Source of the DNA: Mesorhizobium amorphae
Lineage (GTDB): Bacteria; Pseudomonadota; Alphaproteobacteria; Rhizobiales; Rhizobiaceae
Reading direction: 5' to 3'
Assembly: GCA_003240775.1 (NCBI GenBank)
Contig: QFNI01000002.1
Coordinates: forward strand, 99,288-163,287
Length of the DNA: 64,000 bases
Shown: positions 49,824-58,872 of the stretch, piece after piece
Layout: each line of letters opens with the position of its first letter
How positions within the stretch are numbered: position 1 is the stretch's first letter
Notes under the pieces: generated by a model
Database searches by the model: none
What the model was told of the DNA's origin: nothing
Seen by the model: only the letters and a program-made list of their open reading frames with translations
Made by a program: the position numbers and the translations under genes

Positions 49824-51130
49824 GCGCACGCGGCCTGATTGTCGGCGCGCCACGGTCGGGCTCCGGCAAGACCAGCGTCACCATCGGCATCCTGCGCGCT
49901 CTCAAGCGCCGGGGGCTGGCGGTGTCGGGCGCCAAGTCCGGCCCCGACTATATCGACCCCGGCTTCCACGAGGCGGCGACGGGCCGCCCAGGCGTCAATC
50001 TCGATTCCTGGTCGATGCCACCCGCTCTGCTCGACGTGCTCGCGGGGGAGACCGCGGGCGGGGCCGACATCGTGGTGCTCGAAAGTGCGATGGGCCTGTT
50101 CGACGGCATCGAGGCGGGGCCCGACCGATCCGGAGCGGCAAGCGACCTCGCTCGCCGGTGGCGGCTGCCGACGCTGCTCGTGCTCGACGTGTCCGGCCAG
50201 AGCCGCACAGCGGCGGCCGTGGCGCTCGGCTTCCGCGCCTACGACCCGGACGTGTCCCTGATGGGCGTCGTGCTGAACCGTGTGGGCAGCGAGCGCCACC
50301 GCACACAGGCATCCGCCGCCATCGAGGCGCTCGGCATCCCCGTGCTCGGCGCGGTCATGCGCGACCCCACGCTTTCCCTGCCCGAGCGCCATCTCGGCCT
50401 CGTCCAGGCACAAGAGCACGGGGCGCTCGAAGACTTCATCAATCGCATGGCCGACACGATGGAACGCTCACTCGACTTGGAGCGCATCTTAAGCCTCGCA
50501 AGCCCGTTGGCCCCCGCACCGGCCGACGCCATCGCGCTTCCCCCGCCCGGCAGCCGCATCGCCATCGCGCAGGACCGCGCCTTCTCCTTTCTCTACCCCC
50601 ACCTCGCGCGCCAGTGGCGGGCGATGGGGGCTGAACTCATCCCCTTCTCGCCTCTGGCTGACGAGGCGCCCGACGCCTCCTGCGACGTCGCCTGGCTGCC
50701 CGGCGGATATCCCGAGCTTCGCGCGGGCACCCTTTCTTCGGCCACGCGCTTTCTCGAAGGCACCCGCCGCTTCGCTGCTGCCAAGCCCGTTCATGGCGAG
50801 TGCGGAGGCTTCATGGTGCTGGGCGAGGCGATCGAGGATGCAGGCGGTGAAAGCCATCCCATGCTCGGCCTGCTCGGCCACAGCACGAGCTTCGCCACCC
50901 GCCGCATGAATCTCGGCTACCGCGAAGCCCATCTCCTGGCCGACTGTCCCATCGGCCGCAAAGGCGGGCGGGTGCGGGGGCACGAGTTCCACTATGCGCG
51001 TGTGACCGATGCCGGCCATGACACGCCTCTCGCCGAGATAGCCGATGGCACGGGCAAGCCGCTTGGGCCTTCGGGCGCGCGGCGCGGCCAAGTGTCGGGC
51101 ACCTTCTTTCACGCCATCGCGCAGGCCTGA
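49820..51130 (+). CDS. cobB: Hydrogenobyrinic acid a,c-diamide synthase CobB
   Basis: Glutamine-dependent amidase of 436 aa, related to CobQ. N-terminal dethiobiotin-synthase-like ATPase: VGAPRSGSGKTSVTIGIL, KSGPDYIDPGFH, ESAMGLFDGIE. C-terminal glutamine amidotransferase: WLPGGYPEL and nucleophile Cys in HGECGGFMVLG. GTG start. Five bases separate it from cobV. Confidence 0.95.
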   Translation: MSARGLIVGAPRSGSGKTSVTIGILRALKRRGLAVSGAKSGPDYIDPGFHEAATGRPGVNLDSWSMPPALLDVLAGETAGGADIVVLESAMGLFDGIEAGPDRSGAASDLARRWRLPTLLVLDVSGQSRTAAAVALGFRAYDPDVSLMGVVLNRVGSERHRTQASAAIEALGIPVLGAVMRDPTLSLPERHLGLVQAQEHGALEDFINRMADTMERSLDLERILSLASPLAPAPADAIALPPPGSRIAIAQDRAFSFLYPHLARQWRAMGAELIPFSPLADEAPDASCDVAWLPGGYPELRAGTLSSATRFLEGTRRFAAAKPVHGECGGFMVLGEAIEDAGGESHPMLGLLGHSTSFATRRMNLGYREAHLLADCPIGRKGGRVRGHEFHYARVTDAGHDTPLAEIADGTGKPLGPSGARRGQVSGTFFHAIAQA

Positions 51131-51135
51131 ACCTC

Positions 51136-51888
51136 ATGCGCGCCGGAAATCTCCTTGCCGACGGGCTTGCCGCGCTCGGCTTCTTTACCCGCCTGCCCGT
51201 TCCATTTCCCGAACGCCACGGCCGCCCGTTTGCCGTCGCGCTCTGGGCAGCTCCCCTGGCCGGCTTGGTGGTGGCGCTTCTGGGTGCGGTCGTCTTCATG
51301 CTCGCGGCAGCCATCGGCCTGTCGCCCGTGACGGCAGCCCTTCTGGCACTTGCCGCGACGATGCTCGCCACAGGCTGCCTCCACGAAGACGGCTTGGCTG
51401 ATGTGGCCGATGGCTTCGGCGGAGGGAAGGATCGCGAAGGCAAGCTCCTCATCATGCGCGACAGCCGGATCGGCTCCTATGGTGTGGCCGCGCTCGTCAT
51501 CGGCATCGGCCTGCGCTGGGCCGCACTTTCCGAGCTTGAGCCCGACTCTGTGCTGCTCGCGCTTCTCGCCGCCCACGCCGCCTCGCGCGGTCTCCTCCCG
51601 CTGTTTCTGAAGTTCACCCCGCCCGCGCGCGTTGATGGCCTTGCTGCCGGCCTGAGCGCCATGCCGCTCGCTGTCGCGGCATCGGCGCTCGCGCTCGGTT
51701 CGATGGCCCTTCTTCCTCTCGGGCTCGGCCCGGCCGTCGTTCTGGCCGTGCTTCTCGCCCTTCTATTCCTGTTCTGGCGCGCGCTCGCGCTTCGCCAGAT
51801 CGGGGGTCAGACCGGCGATGTCTGCGGCGCGCTTCAGCAAAGCGCCGAGATCATCGTGCTTCTGGCTGCCACGCTTTGCCTTCCATGA
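51136..51888 (+). CDS. cobV: Adenosylcobinamide-GDP ribazoletransferase CobV (CobS)
   Basis: Membrane enzyme of 250 aa with about six helices that joins adenosylcobinamide-GDP to alpha-ribazole. The signature HEDGLADVADGFGGGKDREGKLLIMRDSRIGSYG (family pattern around His-Glu-Asp-Gly) lies at about 76-110. Symbol cobV (P. denitrificans) avoids confusion with the chelatase gene cobS. Confidence 0.93.
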   Translation: MRAGNLLADGLAALGFFTRLPVPFPERHGRPFAVALWAAPLAGLVVALLGAVVFMLAAAIGLSPVTAALLALAATMLATGCLHEDGLADVADGFGGGKDREGKLLIMRDSRIGSYGVAALVIGIGLRWAALSELEPDSVLLALLAAHAASRGLLPLFLKFTPPARVDGLAAGLSAMPLAVAASALALGSMALLPLGLGPAVVLAVLLALLFLFWRALALRQIGGQTGDVCGALQQSAEIIVLLAATLCLP

Positions 51889-51896
51889 GGTCTTCC

Positions 51897-52907
51897 ATGC
51901 CCTTCGCCTCGCTCGACGCGCTTCGCGCCGCCTGCCTCGACCTGCCCGCTGGCGACGAAAGCGCAGGCGTCTCAGCCCGCGAGCGCCAGAACAGCCTGAC
52001 AAAACCGCAGGGCAGCCTCGGCCGGCTGGAAGAGGTCGCGATCTGGCTCGCCCGCTGGCAGGGCAAGCCCCGACCCGTGCTCGACCGCGTGCGCGTGATC
52101 GTGTTCGCCGGCTCGCACGGCATCACCGCGCGCGGTGTGTCCGCTTTTCCGGCCGAGGTGACGGCGCAGATGGTCGCGAACTTCGCTGGCGGCGGCGCAG
52201 CCATCAACCAGCTCGCCAACGCCGTCGGCGCCTCGCTCCGCGTCGTGCCCCTGGAAGTTGAGCGGCCCACGGTGGACTTCACGCAAGAGCCCGCGATGAG
52301 CGAAGCGGAGTTTCTCGAAGCCGTGTCTGCCGGCCACGACGCGGTGGAGCCCGGCACGGACCTGCTCTGTCTCGGCGAGATGGGCATCGGCAACACCACC
52401 GTTGCAGCAGCCGTAGCGGCTGGCCTGTTCGGGGGCGACGGCGCGTCTTGGGTCGGCCGCGGCACGGGCGTCGACGATGCCGGCCTCGACCGCAAGGCGA
52501 AGGCTGTCGATCTCGGCCTCGCCCGCCACGCGGATGCCTTGTCCGACCCGCTGGAGGTGCTGCGCCGCCTGGGGGGACGCGAGCTGGCCGCGATGTTCGG
52601 CGCAGCCCTTGCTGCCCGCCGCCAGAACACGCCGCTGCTGCTCGACGGCTTCGTCTGCTCCGCGGCCGTGGGCCCTCTCGTTGCCCTGCGCGCGGACGGG
52701 CTCGATCACGCACTGGCCGGTCACGCCTCGGCAGAGGCCGGCCACCGCAGGTTGCTCGACCGGCTCGGCCTCGATCCGTTGCTCGACCTCGGCATGCGGC
52801 TCGGCGAGGCGTCTGGCGCCTGCACGGCGGTGGCCGTGGTGCGGGCTGCCGTCGCTTGCCACAACGGCATGGCGAGCTTCGCGGAAGCTGGCGTCTCGGG
52901 AGGCTGA
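51897..52907 (+). CDS. cobU: Nicotinate-nucleotide:DMB phosphoribosyltransferase CobU (CobT)
   Basis: Makes alpha-ribazole phosphate from dimethylbenzimidazole and nicotinate mononucleotide. The 336-aa protein shows KPQGSLGRLEEVA, FAGSHGITARGVSAFP, LGEMGIGNTTVAAAV and LLDGFVCSAAVGPL. The ATG at 51897 has GAGG 6 nt upstream; a TTG at 51876 inside cobV is less likely. Last gene of the plus-strand cob operon. Symbol in P. denitrificans usage (Salmonella CobT). Confidence 0.94.
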   Translation: MPFASLDALRAACLDLPAGDESAGVSARERQNSLTKPQGSLGRLEEVAIWLARWQGKPRPVLDRVRVIVFAGSHGITARGVSAFPAEVTAQMVANFAGGGAAINQLANAVGASLRVVPLEVERPTVDFTQEPAMSEAEFLEAVSAGHDAVEPGTDLLCLGEMGIGNTTVAAAVAAGLFGGDGASWVGRGTGVDDAGLDRKAKAVDLGLARHADALSDPLEVLRRLGGRELAAMFGAALAARRQNTPLLLDGFVCSAAVGPLVALRADGLDHALAGHASAEAGHRRLLDRLGLDPLLDLGMRLGEASGACTAVAVVRAAVACHNGMASFAEAGVSGG

Positions 52908-53069
52908 TCAACGCCCCTTGCGGCGCCTCTGATCCGGCAGATCATCGTCTTGCTGAACTGGATAGGCGACCAGCACTACAGCGGCGGCGCCCGCAGGCGC
53001 TCTGGTCTTTTCCGCTTCGAGCCTGAGCTGTTGCTGTAGGGCCTGGAGCGCAACGTCGAGCCGCAGCAT
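52908..53069 (-). CDS. Possible small protein, unknown function
   Basis: Open frame of 53 aa starting MLRLDVALQALQQQLRLEAEK, which could be a short amphipathic helix, followed by an Ala/Val stretch and a charged end (PDQRRRKGR). GGAGGG lies 12 nt upstream, rather far. It fills the gap directly after the cobU stop, convergent to it. Not recognised; could be chance coding in GC-rich DNA. The rest of the gap to 53247 holds nothing I can name. Confidence 0.35.
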   Translation of the reverse strand: MLRLDVALQALQQQLRLEAEKTRAPAGAAAVVLVAYPVQQDDDLPDQRRRKGR

Positions 53070-53247
53070 CGCTAGGACTTTCCCTCCATTTGGCCGCCGT
53101 TCACGGGTCTGGGCCAGCCGGCGGAATGCATGGTTCGAAAGCCGGGCCGTCTTGTTCCCGCGTGGATGTGGCAAGCCTGCGAAGGCTGCCGCAGCTTGCC
53201 CGTGGCCCTGCCCTGCCTGTAGACCGCGAGGCAACCCGGAGGCCGCC

Positions 53248-54276
53248 ATGAAGACCGTCTTTTCGCCTGCCCATGCCCGCCACGGCGGCCAGCTCGAATT
53301 GAACGTGGGTGAACTCGTTCCAGGATTCGAGCTGCCGCGGCGCGCCGAGATCGTGCGCGCACGCGTCGAGGCGGTCGGCCTGGGGCCGATCCTGCCGCCG
53401 CGCGAGCATGGATTGGAAACGGCCGCCAAAGTGCATCGCCCCGACTACCTCGCCTTTCTCCCCACAGCCTGGGAGCGCTGGACGAAAGCCGGACGTGCGG
53501 GCACGGCCATGGCATTCGCTTGGCCCACCCATGGCCTGCGCGGCGATCGCACGCCCGAAGACATCGACGGCCTTCTCGGCTTCTACTCCTTCGACGCGGG
53601 CGCGACTTTCGTGGAAGGCACCTGGGAGGCGGTGAAAGCGTCCCATGACGTGGTGCTGACCGCCGCCGAGCTCGTGGAAAGCGAGCGCGTAGCCTTCGCG
53701 CTCTGCCGCCCGCCCGGCCACCATGCCGGCTCAGGCTTCGCAGGTGGATACTGCTACATCAACAACGCTGCCGTAGCCGCCCAGCGCCTGCTCGAACGCG
53801 GCGCTTCCCGCGTGGCGATACTCGACGTGGACTATCACCACGGCAACGGCACCCAAGAGATCTTCTACGAGCGCGCGGATGTCGCGGTGTTCAATGTGCA
53901 TGCCGACCCGCTTCAGGAATACCCATACTTCCTCGGCCATGCCGACGAGCGCGGCGCTGGCGCGGGCCTGGGCTTCAACCGCAACTGGCCGCTGCGCTGG
54001 GGCACCGCCTGGGCGGAATGGGCGGCAGCGCTGGAGGAAGCCTGCACAGCCCTGCGCGACTATGCGCCCGATGTGGTCGTGGTCTCGCTCGGCGTAGATA
54101 CGTTCGAGCGCGATCCCATTTCCAAGTTCAAGCTCACGACGGACGACTTTCCCAAGATCGGCGAGCGCATCGCACGGCTCGGCCTGCCCACGCTCTTCGT
54201 GATGGAGGGCGGTTATGCGGTGGAAGAGATCGGCGTGAACGCGGTCGGCGTGCTTTCAGGCTTCGAGGAGGCCTGA
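53248..54276 (+). CDS. Acetylpolyamine amidohydrolase, histone deacetylase family
   Basis: Zinc hydrolase of 342 aa, the same length as the Mycoplana acetylpolyamine amidohydrolase and with matching motifs throughout: LCRPPGHHAG (catalytic His pair, about 150-159), GGYCYINNAAVAAQRLL, ILDVDYHHGNGTQ (zinc Asp and His), VSLGVDTFERDPIS, VMEGGYAVEEIG. Deacetylates acetylputrescine or related acetyl-diamines. RBS CGGAGG. Convergent to the aldehyde dehydrogenase gene. Confidence 0.92.
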   Translation: MKTVFSPAHARHGGQLELNVGELVPGFELPRRAEIVRARVEAVGLGPILPPREHGLETAAKVHRPDYLAFLPTAWERWTKAGRAGTAMAFAWPTHGLRGDRTPEDIDGLLGFYSFDAGATFVEGTWEAVKASHDVVLTAAELVESERVAFALCRPPGHHAGSGFAGGYCYINNAAVAAQRLLERGASRVAILDVDYHHGNGTQEIFYERADVAVFNVHADPLQEYPYFLGHADERGAGAGLGFNRNWPLRWGTAWAEWAAALEEACTALRDYAPDVVVVSLGVDTFERDPISKFKLTTDDFPKIGERIARLGLPTLFVMEGGYAVEEIGVNAVGVLSGFEEA

Positions 54277-54300
54277 CGCCCCCCTCGGCAACCCTCGGAT

Positions 54301-55818
54301 TCAGTCGATGTCGAAGCTCACGCCCTGGGCCAGTGGAAGGGCATGCGAGTAATTCACGGTGTTCGTCGCGCGGCGCATGTAGCCCTTCCAGGCGTCCGAA
54401 CCCGATTCACGCCCGCCGCCGGTTTCCTTCTCGCCGCCGAACGCCCCACCGATCTCGGCGCCGCTCGTGCCGATATTGACGTTGGCGATGCCGCAATCCG
54501 AGCCTTCCGCTGAGAGGAACAGCTCGGCCTCGCGCAAATCGGTGGTGAAGATCGACGAGGAAAGCCCAGCGCCCACCGCATTGTGGAGCCGGATGGCCTC
54601 CGCCAGATCGGAATAGCGCAAGACGTAGAGGATCGGCGCAAAGGTCTCGCGCTCCACCGGGCCGGAATGCTCGGGCATCTCAACGAGTGCCGGACGCGCA
54701 TAGAATGCCTCGGCGCTCGCTGCATCCACCCGCTCGCCGCCCGTCACGGTGCCGCCGGCAGCACGGGCTTCGTCCAACGCCTTTGCCATTCCGTCCCAGG
54801 CAGCCTTGTCGATCAACGGCCCGACAAGCGCCTCGCCCGCCAGCGGATCGCCCACCTTGACGCTCTGATAGGCGCGCTTCAGGCGCGGCACGAACTGGTC
54901 GTATACGCTGTCATGCACGAACAGCCGGCGCAACGTGGTGCAGCGCTGACCCGCCGTGCCCATCGCGCCGAAGGCTACCGCGCGCAGCGCCATGTCGAGA
55001 TCGGCCGACGGACAGACGATGCCGCCATTGTTGCCGCCGAGCTCGAGGATCGCGCGCGCGAAGCGCTTGGCGAGCTTGGGCGCGACGATGGCGCCCATGC
55101 GGGTCGAACCCGTTGCGGAAACGAGCGGCACGCGGTGATCTTCCACCATGGCTTCGCCCACGCGGTGATCCCCAATCAGCACTTCGAGCAGGCCTTGGGG
55201 CGCATCCGAGCCAAAACGGGCGACCGCGCGTGCGAAGATCGCCTCGCAGGCGAGCGCGGTCAGCGGGGTCTTCTCGGACGGCTTCCACACCACCGCGTTG
55301 CCGCAAACCAGCGCGAGCGCAGCGTTCCACGACCAGACGGCCACGGGGAAGTTGAAGGCCGAGATCACGCCGACGACGCCGAGCGGGTGCCAGGTTTCCA
55401 TCATGCGGTGGCCGGGGCGTTCGGTCGCGATGGTGAGGCCGTAGAGCTGGCGGGAAAGGCCGACCGCGAAATCGCAGATGTCGATCATCTCCTGCACTTC
55501 GCCCAGGCCCTCGGACGGGATCTTGCCGGCCTCGATGGACACGAGCGCGCCCAGGCTCTCCTTGGCAGCACGAAGCTCCTCGCCCAGGAGTCGCACGAGT
55601 TCGCCGCGCCGGGGGGCGGGCACGGTGCGCCATGCCTTAAAGGCGTCCTGCGCACGACCGACTGCGGCCTGCGCGCCCTCGGGTCCGACCGAGGCGATCG
55701 CGCCGATGGCCTCGCCCGTCAGCGGCGAGCTGACGGAAAGGTCGCCACCAGTGATCCTGTCGGCTGCAAGGCCAAGCTCGGAAAGGATGGACTGCGTGCG
55801 CTCGGCATAAGTCGGCAT
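54301..55818 (-). CDS. Aldehyde dehydrogenase, ALDH7 (aminoadipate-semialdehyde) type
   Basis: NAD(P)-dependent enzyme of 505 aa. Catalytic Cys in TAGQRCTTLRRLFVH (about 300), Glu in ILELGGNNG, NAD-site WKPSEKTPL and SATGSTRMG. The SAFNFPVAVWSWNAALALVCGNAV segment and ELGGNNG are typical of ALDH7/AmaB, which oxidises alpha-aminoadipate semialdehyde from lysine or piperidine-type intermediates. Start at 55818 with GGAGA upstream. Monocistronic on the minus strand. Confidence 0.88.
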   Translation of the reverse strand: MPTYAERTQSILSELGLAADRITGGDLSVSSPLTGEAIGAIASVGPEGAQAAVGRAQDAFKAWRTVPAPRRGELVRLLGEELRAAKESLGALVSIEAGKIPSEGLGEVQEMIDICDFAVGLSRQLYGLTIATERPGHRMMETWHPLGVVGVISAFNFPVAVWSWNAALALVCGNAVVWKPSEKTPLTALACEAIFARAVARFGSDAPQGLLEVLIGDHRVGEAMVEDHRVPLVSATGSTRMGAIVAPKLAKRFARAILELGGNNGGIVCPSADLDMALRAVAFGAMGTAGQRCTTLRRLFVHDSVYDQFVPRLKRAYQSVKVGDPLAGEALVGPLIDKAAWDGMAKALDEARAAGGTVTGGERVDAASAEAFYARPALVEMPEHSGPVERETFAPILYVLRYSDLAEAIRLHNAVGAGLSSSIFTTDLREAELFLSAEGSDCGIANVNIGTSGAEIGGAFGGEKETGGGRESGSDAWKGYMRRATNTVNYSHALPLAQGVSFDID

Positions 55819-55926
55819 GGTGTCTCCGGAACGGAAAAGAACTTCCGTGTTCCTTTCAACCTTCTGCCGCCCCGTCAATCGCCTAAGCCGGGCCCAGCCC
55901 AGACCCGGCCGCCCGATGGCACAGAC

Positions 55927-56991
55927 CTACTCGCTGAGAACCAGCACGTCTCGCGGCGCAAAGCCGATTCGCACGGTTTCTCCGGCAACGGGCGGAGGCC
56001 GGGAAGGGTCGTTGAACGTGTCGAGCATCACCGCACCTTTTCCGACGCCCACCCGCACCCGGATCACCGAGCCCAGGAAATGCACGTCACCGATGGTGCC
56101 GGAAAGCCCCTCGCCTCGGCCTTCGCTCTCGCCCAGGGAAACCGCTTCAGGCCGCAGCGCCAGCGAGACCTTGGCGCCGTCTGGGGCATCGATGCGGCGT
56201 CCGAGGTCGATTCGCTGCCCGTCGACATCGACCAACCCGCGATCCGCGCCCGCCACCGTGCCTTCGAGCACGTTGAGCGTGCCGACGAAGGACGCCACGA
56301 AGCGCGTGGCCGGCTTGTTGTAGATTTCGAAAGGCGTTCCGACCTGCTCGGCGCGGCCGCCATACATCACCACGATGCGGTCGGACATGGAAAGCGCCTC
56401 CTCCTGGTCATGCGTGACGAAGACGGTGGTGATGCCCAGCCGCTTCTGAATGGCGCGGATTTCGTCGCGCAGGCTCACGCGAACTTTGGCGTCGAGCGCG
56501 GACAGGGGCTCGTCGAGAAGCAGAAGCTTGGGGCTCGGCGCGAGCGCGCGCGCCAGCGCCACGCGCTGCTGCTGGCCGCCCGAAAGCTGATAGGGATAGC
56601 GGCTGCCGAAATCGGGCAGCTTGATGATGCCGAGCATCTCCTTCACCCGCGCATCCTGCTCGGCGCGCGAAGCGCCGGCAACGCGCAAGCCGAAGGCGAT
56701 GTTCTGTGCCACCGTCAGGTTGGGAAACAGCGCATAGGCCTGGAACACCATGCCGATGTCGCGCTGGTTGGGCTTGAGGTTCGTGACGTCGCGGCCGCCG
56801 ATGGCGATGCGGCCGGCGGTCGGCTCCTCGAAGCCCGCAACCATGCGCAGCATGGTGGTCTTGCCGCAGCCCGAGGGCCCGAGAAACGACACGAACTCGC
56901 CGCGGCCAACATCCAAATTGAAGTCGTTGACGACCGTGTTGCCGCCGAAATCCTTGCGGACGCCCGAGATGGAGAGAAACGGATCGGCCAT
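55927..56991 (-). CDS. ABC transporter ATPase, PotA/FbpC-like
   Basis: ATPase of 354 aa: Walker A GPSGCGKT at about 39-46, FQAYALFPNLTVAQNIAFG, LSGGQQQRVALARAL, LLLLDEPLSALDAKVR, THDQEEALSMSDR, then a TOBE-2 domain. It energises the importer encoded by the three genes upstream (solute-binding protein and two permeases). Substrate is discussed with the binding protein. Confidence 0.92.
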   Translation of the reverse strand: MADPFLSISGVRKDFGGNTVVNDFNLDVGRGEFVSFLGPSGCGKTTMLRMVAGFEEPTAGRIAIGGRDVTNLKPNQRDIGMVFQAYALFPNLTVAQNIAFGLRVAGASRAEQDARVKEMLGIIKLPDFGSRYPYQLSGGQQQRVALARALAPSPKLLLLDEPLSALDAKVRVSLRDEIRAIQKRLGITTVFVTHDQEEALSMSDRIVVMYGGRAEQVGTPFEIYNKPATRFVASFVGTLNVLEGTVAGADRGLVDVDGQRIDLGRRIDAPDGAKVSLALRPEAVSLGESEGRGEGLSGTIGDVHFLGSVIRVRVGVGKGAVMLDTFNDPSRPPPVAGETVRIGFAPRDVLVLSE

Positions 56992-56999
56992 GGGTTTCC

Positions 57000-57791
57000 T
57001 CAGCGCGGCTGATTGGCGGATTTCGGCGCGAAGCGCGCGAGGAACTGGATCACCGCCATGCAGCCCCAGGTGATCGCAAACGCGATCACGGCGAGCGCCG
57101 CCGGCTCATAGGCGCGGTTGGCGCCGATGTTCTGGAGATAAGGCCCGAAGGCCGGGCGGTTGAGCAACGAGGCCATAGTAAACTCGCCGATCACGATGGC
57201 GAATGTCAGGAAGGCGCCCGAAAGCACGGCGATCAGCACGTTGGGCAAGATCACGCGCGCGATGATCGTGGTCCAACCCGCGCCGAGGATTTGAGCGGCC
57301 TCCGTCAGCGTGCGGACATCGATGGTGCGCAGGCCCGTATCCACCGCGCGATACATGTAGGGCAGCGCCAAGGTCGCATAGCCGATCACGAGCAGCGCGT
57401 CGGTGCCGCGTGCGGTCGCGAGGAACGGCAGCGGGGAGGACGAGCCGTACATGCGGATATAGCCAAACACGATCACGATGGCCGGGATGATCAGCGGCAG
57501 GAGCGTGATGAACTCGATCACCGGACGCAGCCGGGGCATCCGCAGGCGGATCCAGTAGGCGGTGGGCACGACCAGCAGCACGCCGAGCAGGATGGTGAAG
57601 CAGGCGACCAGCACCGAGTAGGCGAAGGTCGCCTGAAAGCGCGGATCGCCGAACACCACCGAGTAGGCATCGAAGGAATACTCGCCGCGGCGCATGCGCA
57701 GCGAGAACTCCACCGTCGCGATCAGCGGAATGAAGAAGTAGGCGGCGCCGACGATGAATGTCGCCCAAGCCCAGAAGCGGGAGGACTTCAT
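57000..57791 (-). CDS. ABC transporter permease, PotC-like
   Basis: Permease of 263 aa with six predicted helices and the EAA loop TEAAQILGAGWTTIIARVILPNVLIA. Second permease of the importer; 8 bp before the ATPase gene. A palindromic repeat lies just upstream. Confidence 0.9.
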   Translation of the reverse strand: MKSSRFWAWATFIVGAAYFFIPLIATVEFSLRMRRGEYSFDAYSVVFGDPRFQATFAYSVLVACFTILLGVLLVVPTAYWIRLRMPRLRPVIEFITLLPLIIPAIVIVFGYIRMYGSSSPLPFLATARGTDALLVIGYATLALPYMYRAVDTGLRTIDVRTLTEAAQILGAGWTTIIARVILPNVLIAVLSGAFLTFAIVIGEFTMASLLNRPAFGPYLQNIGANRAYEPAALAVIAFAITWGCMAVIQFLARFAPKSANQPR

Positions 57792-57835
57792 TGCCGGCCT
57801 CGCGCGGGGGTAGGGTAAAGTGCAAAGCTAGACGA

Positions 57836-57875
57836 TCCCCCTCCCCCTTGAGGGGAGGTGTAAGGGGTGGGGGTC
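57836..57875. repeat. GC-rich palindromic element, third copy
   Basis: CTCCCCCTTGAGGGGAGG followed by TGTAAGGGGTGGGGG: same family as 22022-22157. It lies in the 94-bp gap between two permease genes of one operon. Confidence 0.78.
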
Positions 57876-57885
57876 CCTCGCACCG

Positions 57886-58803
57886 TCATTTCAGCCACCG
57901 CTCGGAGCGCGTGCGGAACCAGATGTAGAAGACGTTGGCGAGCCCCGTGACGAAGATCATGCCGAAGGCCAGTGCATAGCCGAGATGGGGGTTGTGCAGC
58001 ACATCGCCCCGGATCTGCGCGTAGAGCAGGATCGGCACGATGTTGAGCGAAGAGCCCGTCAGCGCATAGGCCGTGGCGATGGCGCCGAAGGCGTTGGCGA
58101 AGAGCAGGATCACAGTGCCCAGAAAGGACGGCCAGAGCACGGGAATGGCGACCATGCGCCAATACTGGAGCTGCGTCGCGCCGAGCGTCGCGGCCGCCTC
58201 CCCCCATTCGCGCTTGAGCCCGTCGATGGCGGGCGTGATGATCACCACCATCAGCGGGATCTGGAAGAACAGGTAGGTGAGCGTCAGGCCCCAGAAGGAC
58301 AGGATGTTGAAGCCGTAGGCGTAGATGTTGACCCCGAACACGTCGCGCAAAAGCACGGTGACGAGCCCGAGACGCCCCAGCGTGGCGAGGAATGCGAAGG
58401 CGAGCGGCACGCCTGCGAAATTGGAAGCGACGCCCGAAAACGTCATGGTGGCCGATCGCACCCAGGAAGGCAGCCCGCCGCGCACGATGGCGATGGCGAT
58501 GGCCAGCCCCACCAGCGCGCCCAGAAGCGCGGATGCGAGGCTGATGCGGATCGAAATCCAGTAGGCCGCGAGGATGTTCGGCTGAAACAGCGCGCGGATG
58601 TTCTCGAAGGTCCACTCGCCCGCCGGATTCTGGAAGGCGCCGAGCACAAGATAGGTGGTGGGCAGGATCAGAAAGAGCAGCGCGAACAGGAAAAAGGGCG
58701 CGACGCCCAGCCATTGCAGCGGCAGGCGCATGGGAGGCCTTCCCGCGGGCGGCGCCGCAGGCTTGATCACTGCTCCGGGTTCGATGGCGGCGATGTCCGT
58801 CAT
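57886..58803 (-). CDS. ABC transporter permease, PotB-like
   Basis: Permease of 305 aa with a cytosolic N-terminal tail (about 1-30, proline-rich) and six helices; EAA loop EAAATLGATQLQYWRMVAIPVLWPS. First permease of the importer, 69 bp after the binding-protein gene. Confidence 0.9.
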   Translation of the reverse strand: MTDIAAIEPGAVIKPAAPPAGRPPMRLPLQWLGVAPFFLFALLFLILPTTYLVLGAFQNPAGEWTFENIRALFQPNILAAYWISIRISLASALLGALVGLAIAIAIVRGGLPSWVRSATMTFSGVASNFAGVPLAFAFLATLGRLGLVTVLLRDVFGVNIYAYGFNILSFWGLTLTYLFFQIPLMVVIITPAIDGLKREWGEAAATLGATQLQYWRMVAIPVLWPSFLGTVILLFANAFGAIATAYALTGSSLNIVPILLYAQIRGDVLHNPHLGYALAFGMIFVTGLANVFYIWFRTRSERWLK

Positions 58804-58872
58804 GGGAAGGGGCCGCCCCTTGCGGGGGTTTCGTCCACGAGGAGCGGCTTCATCGTTTTGGTCGCGAGCCGC

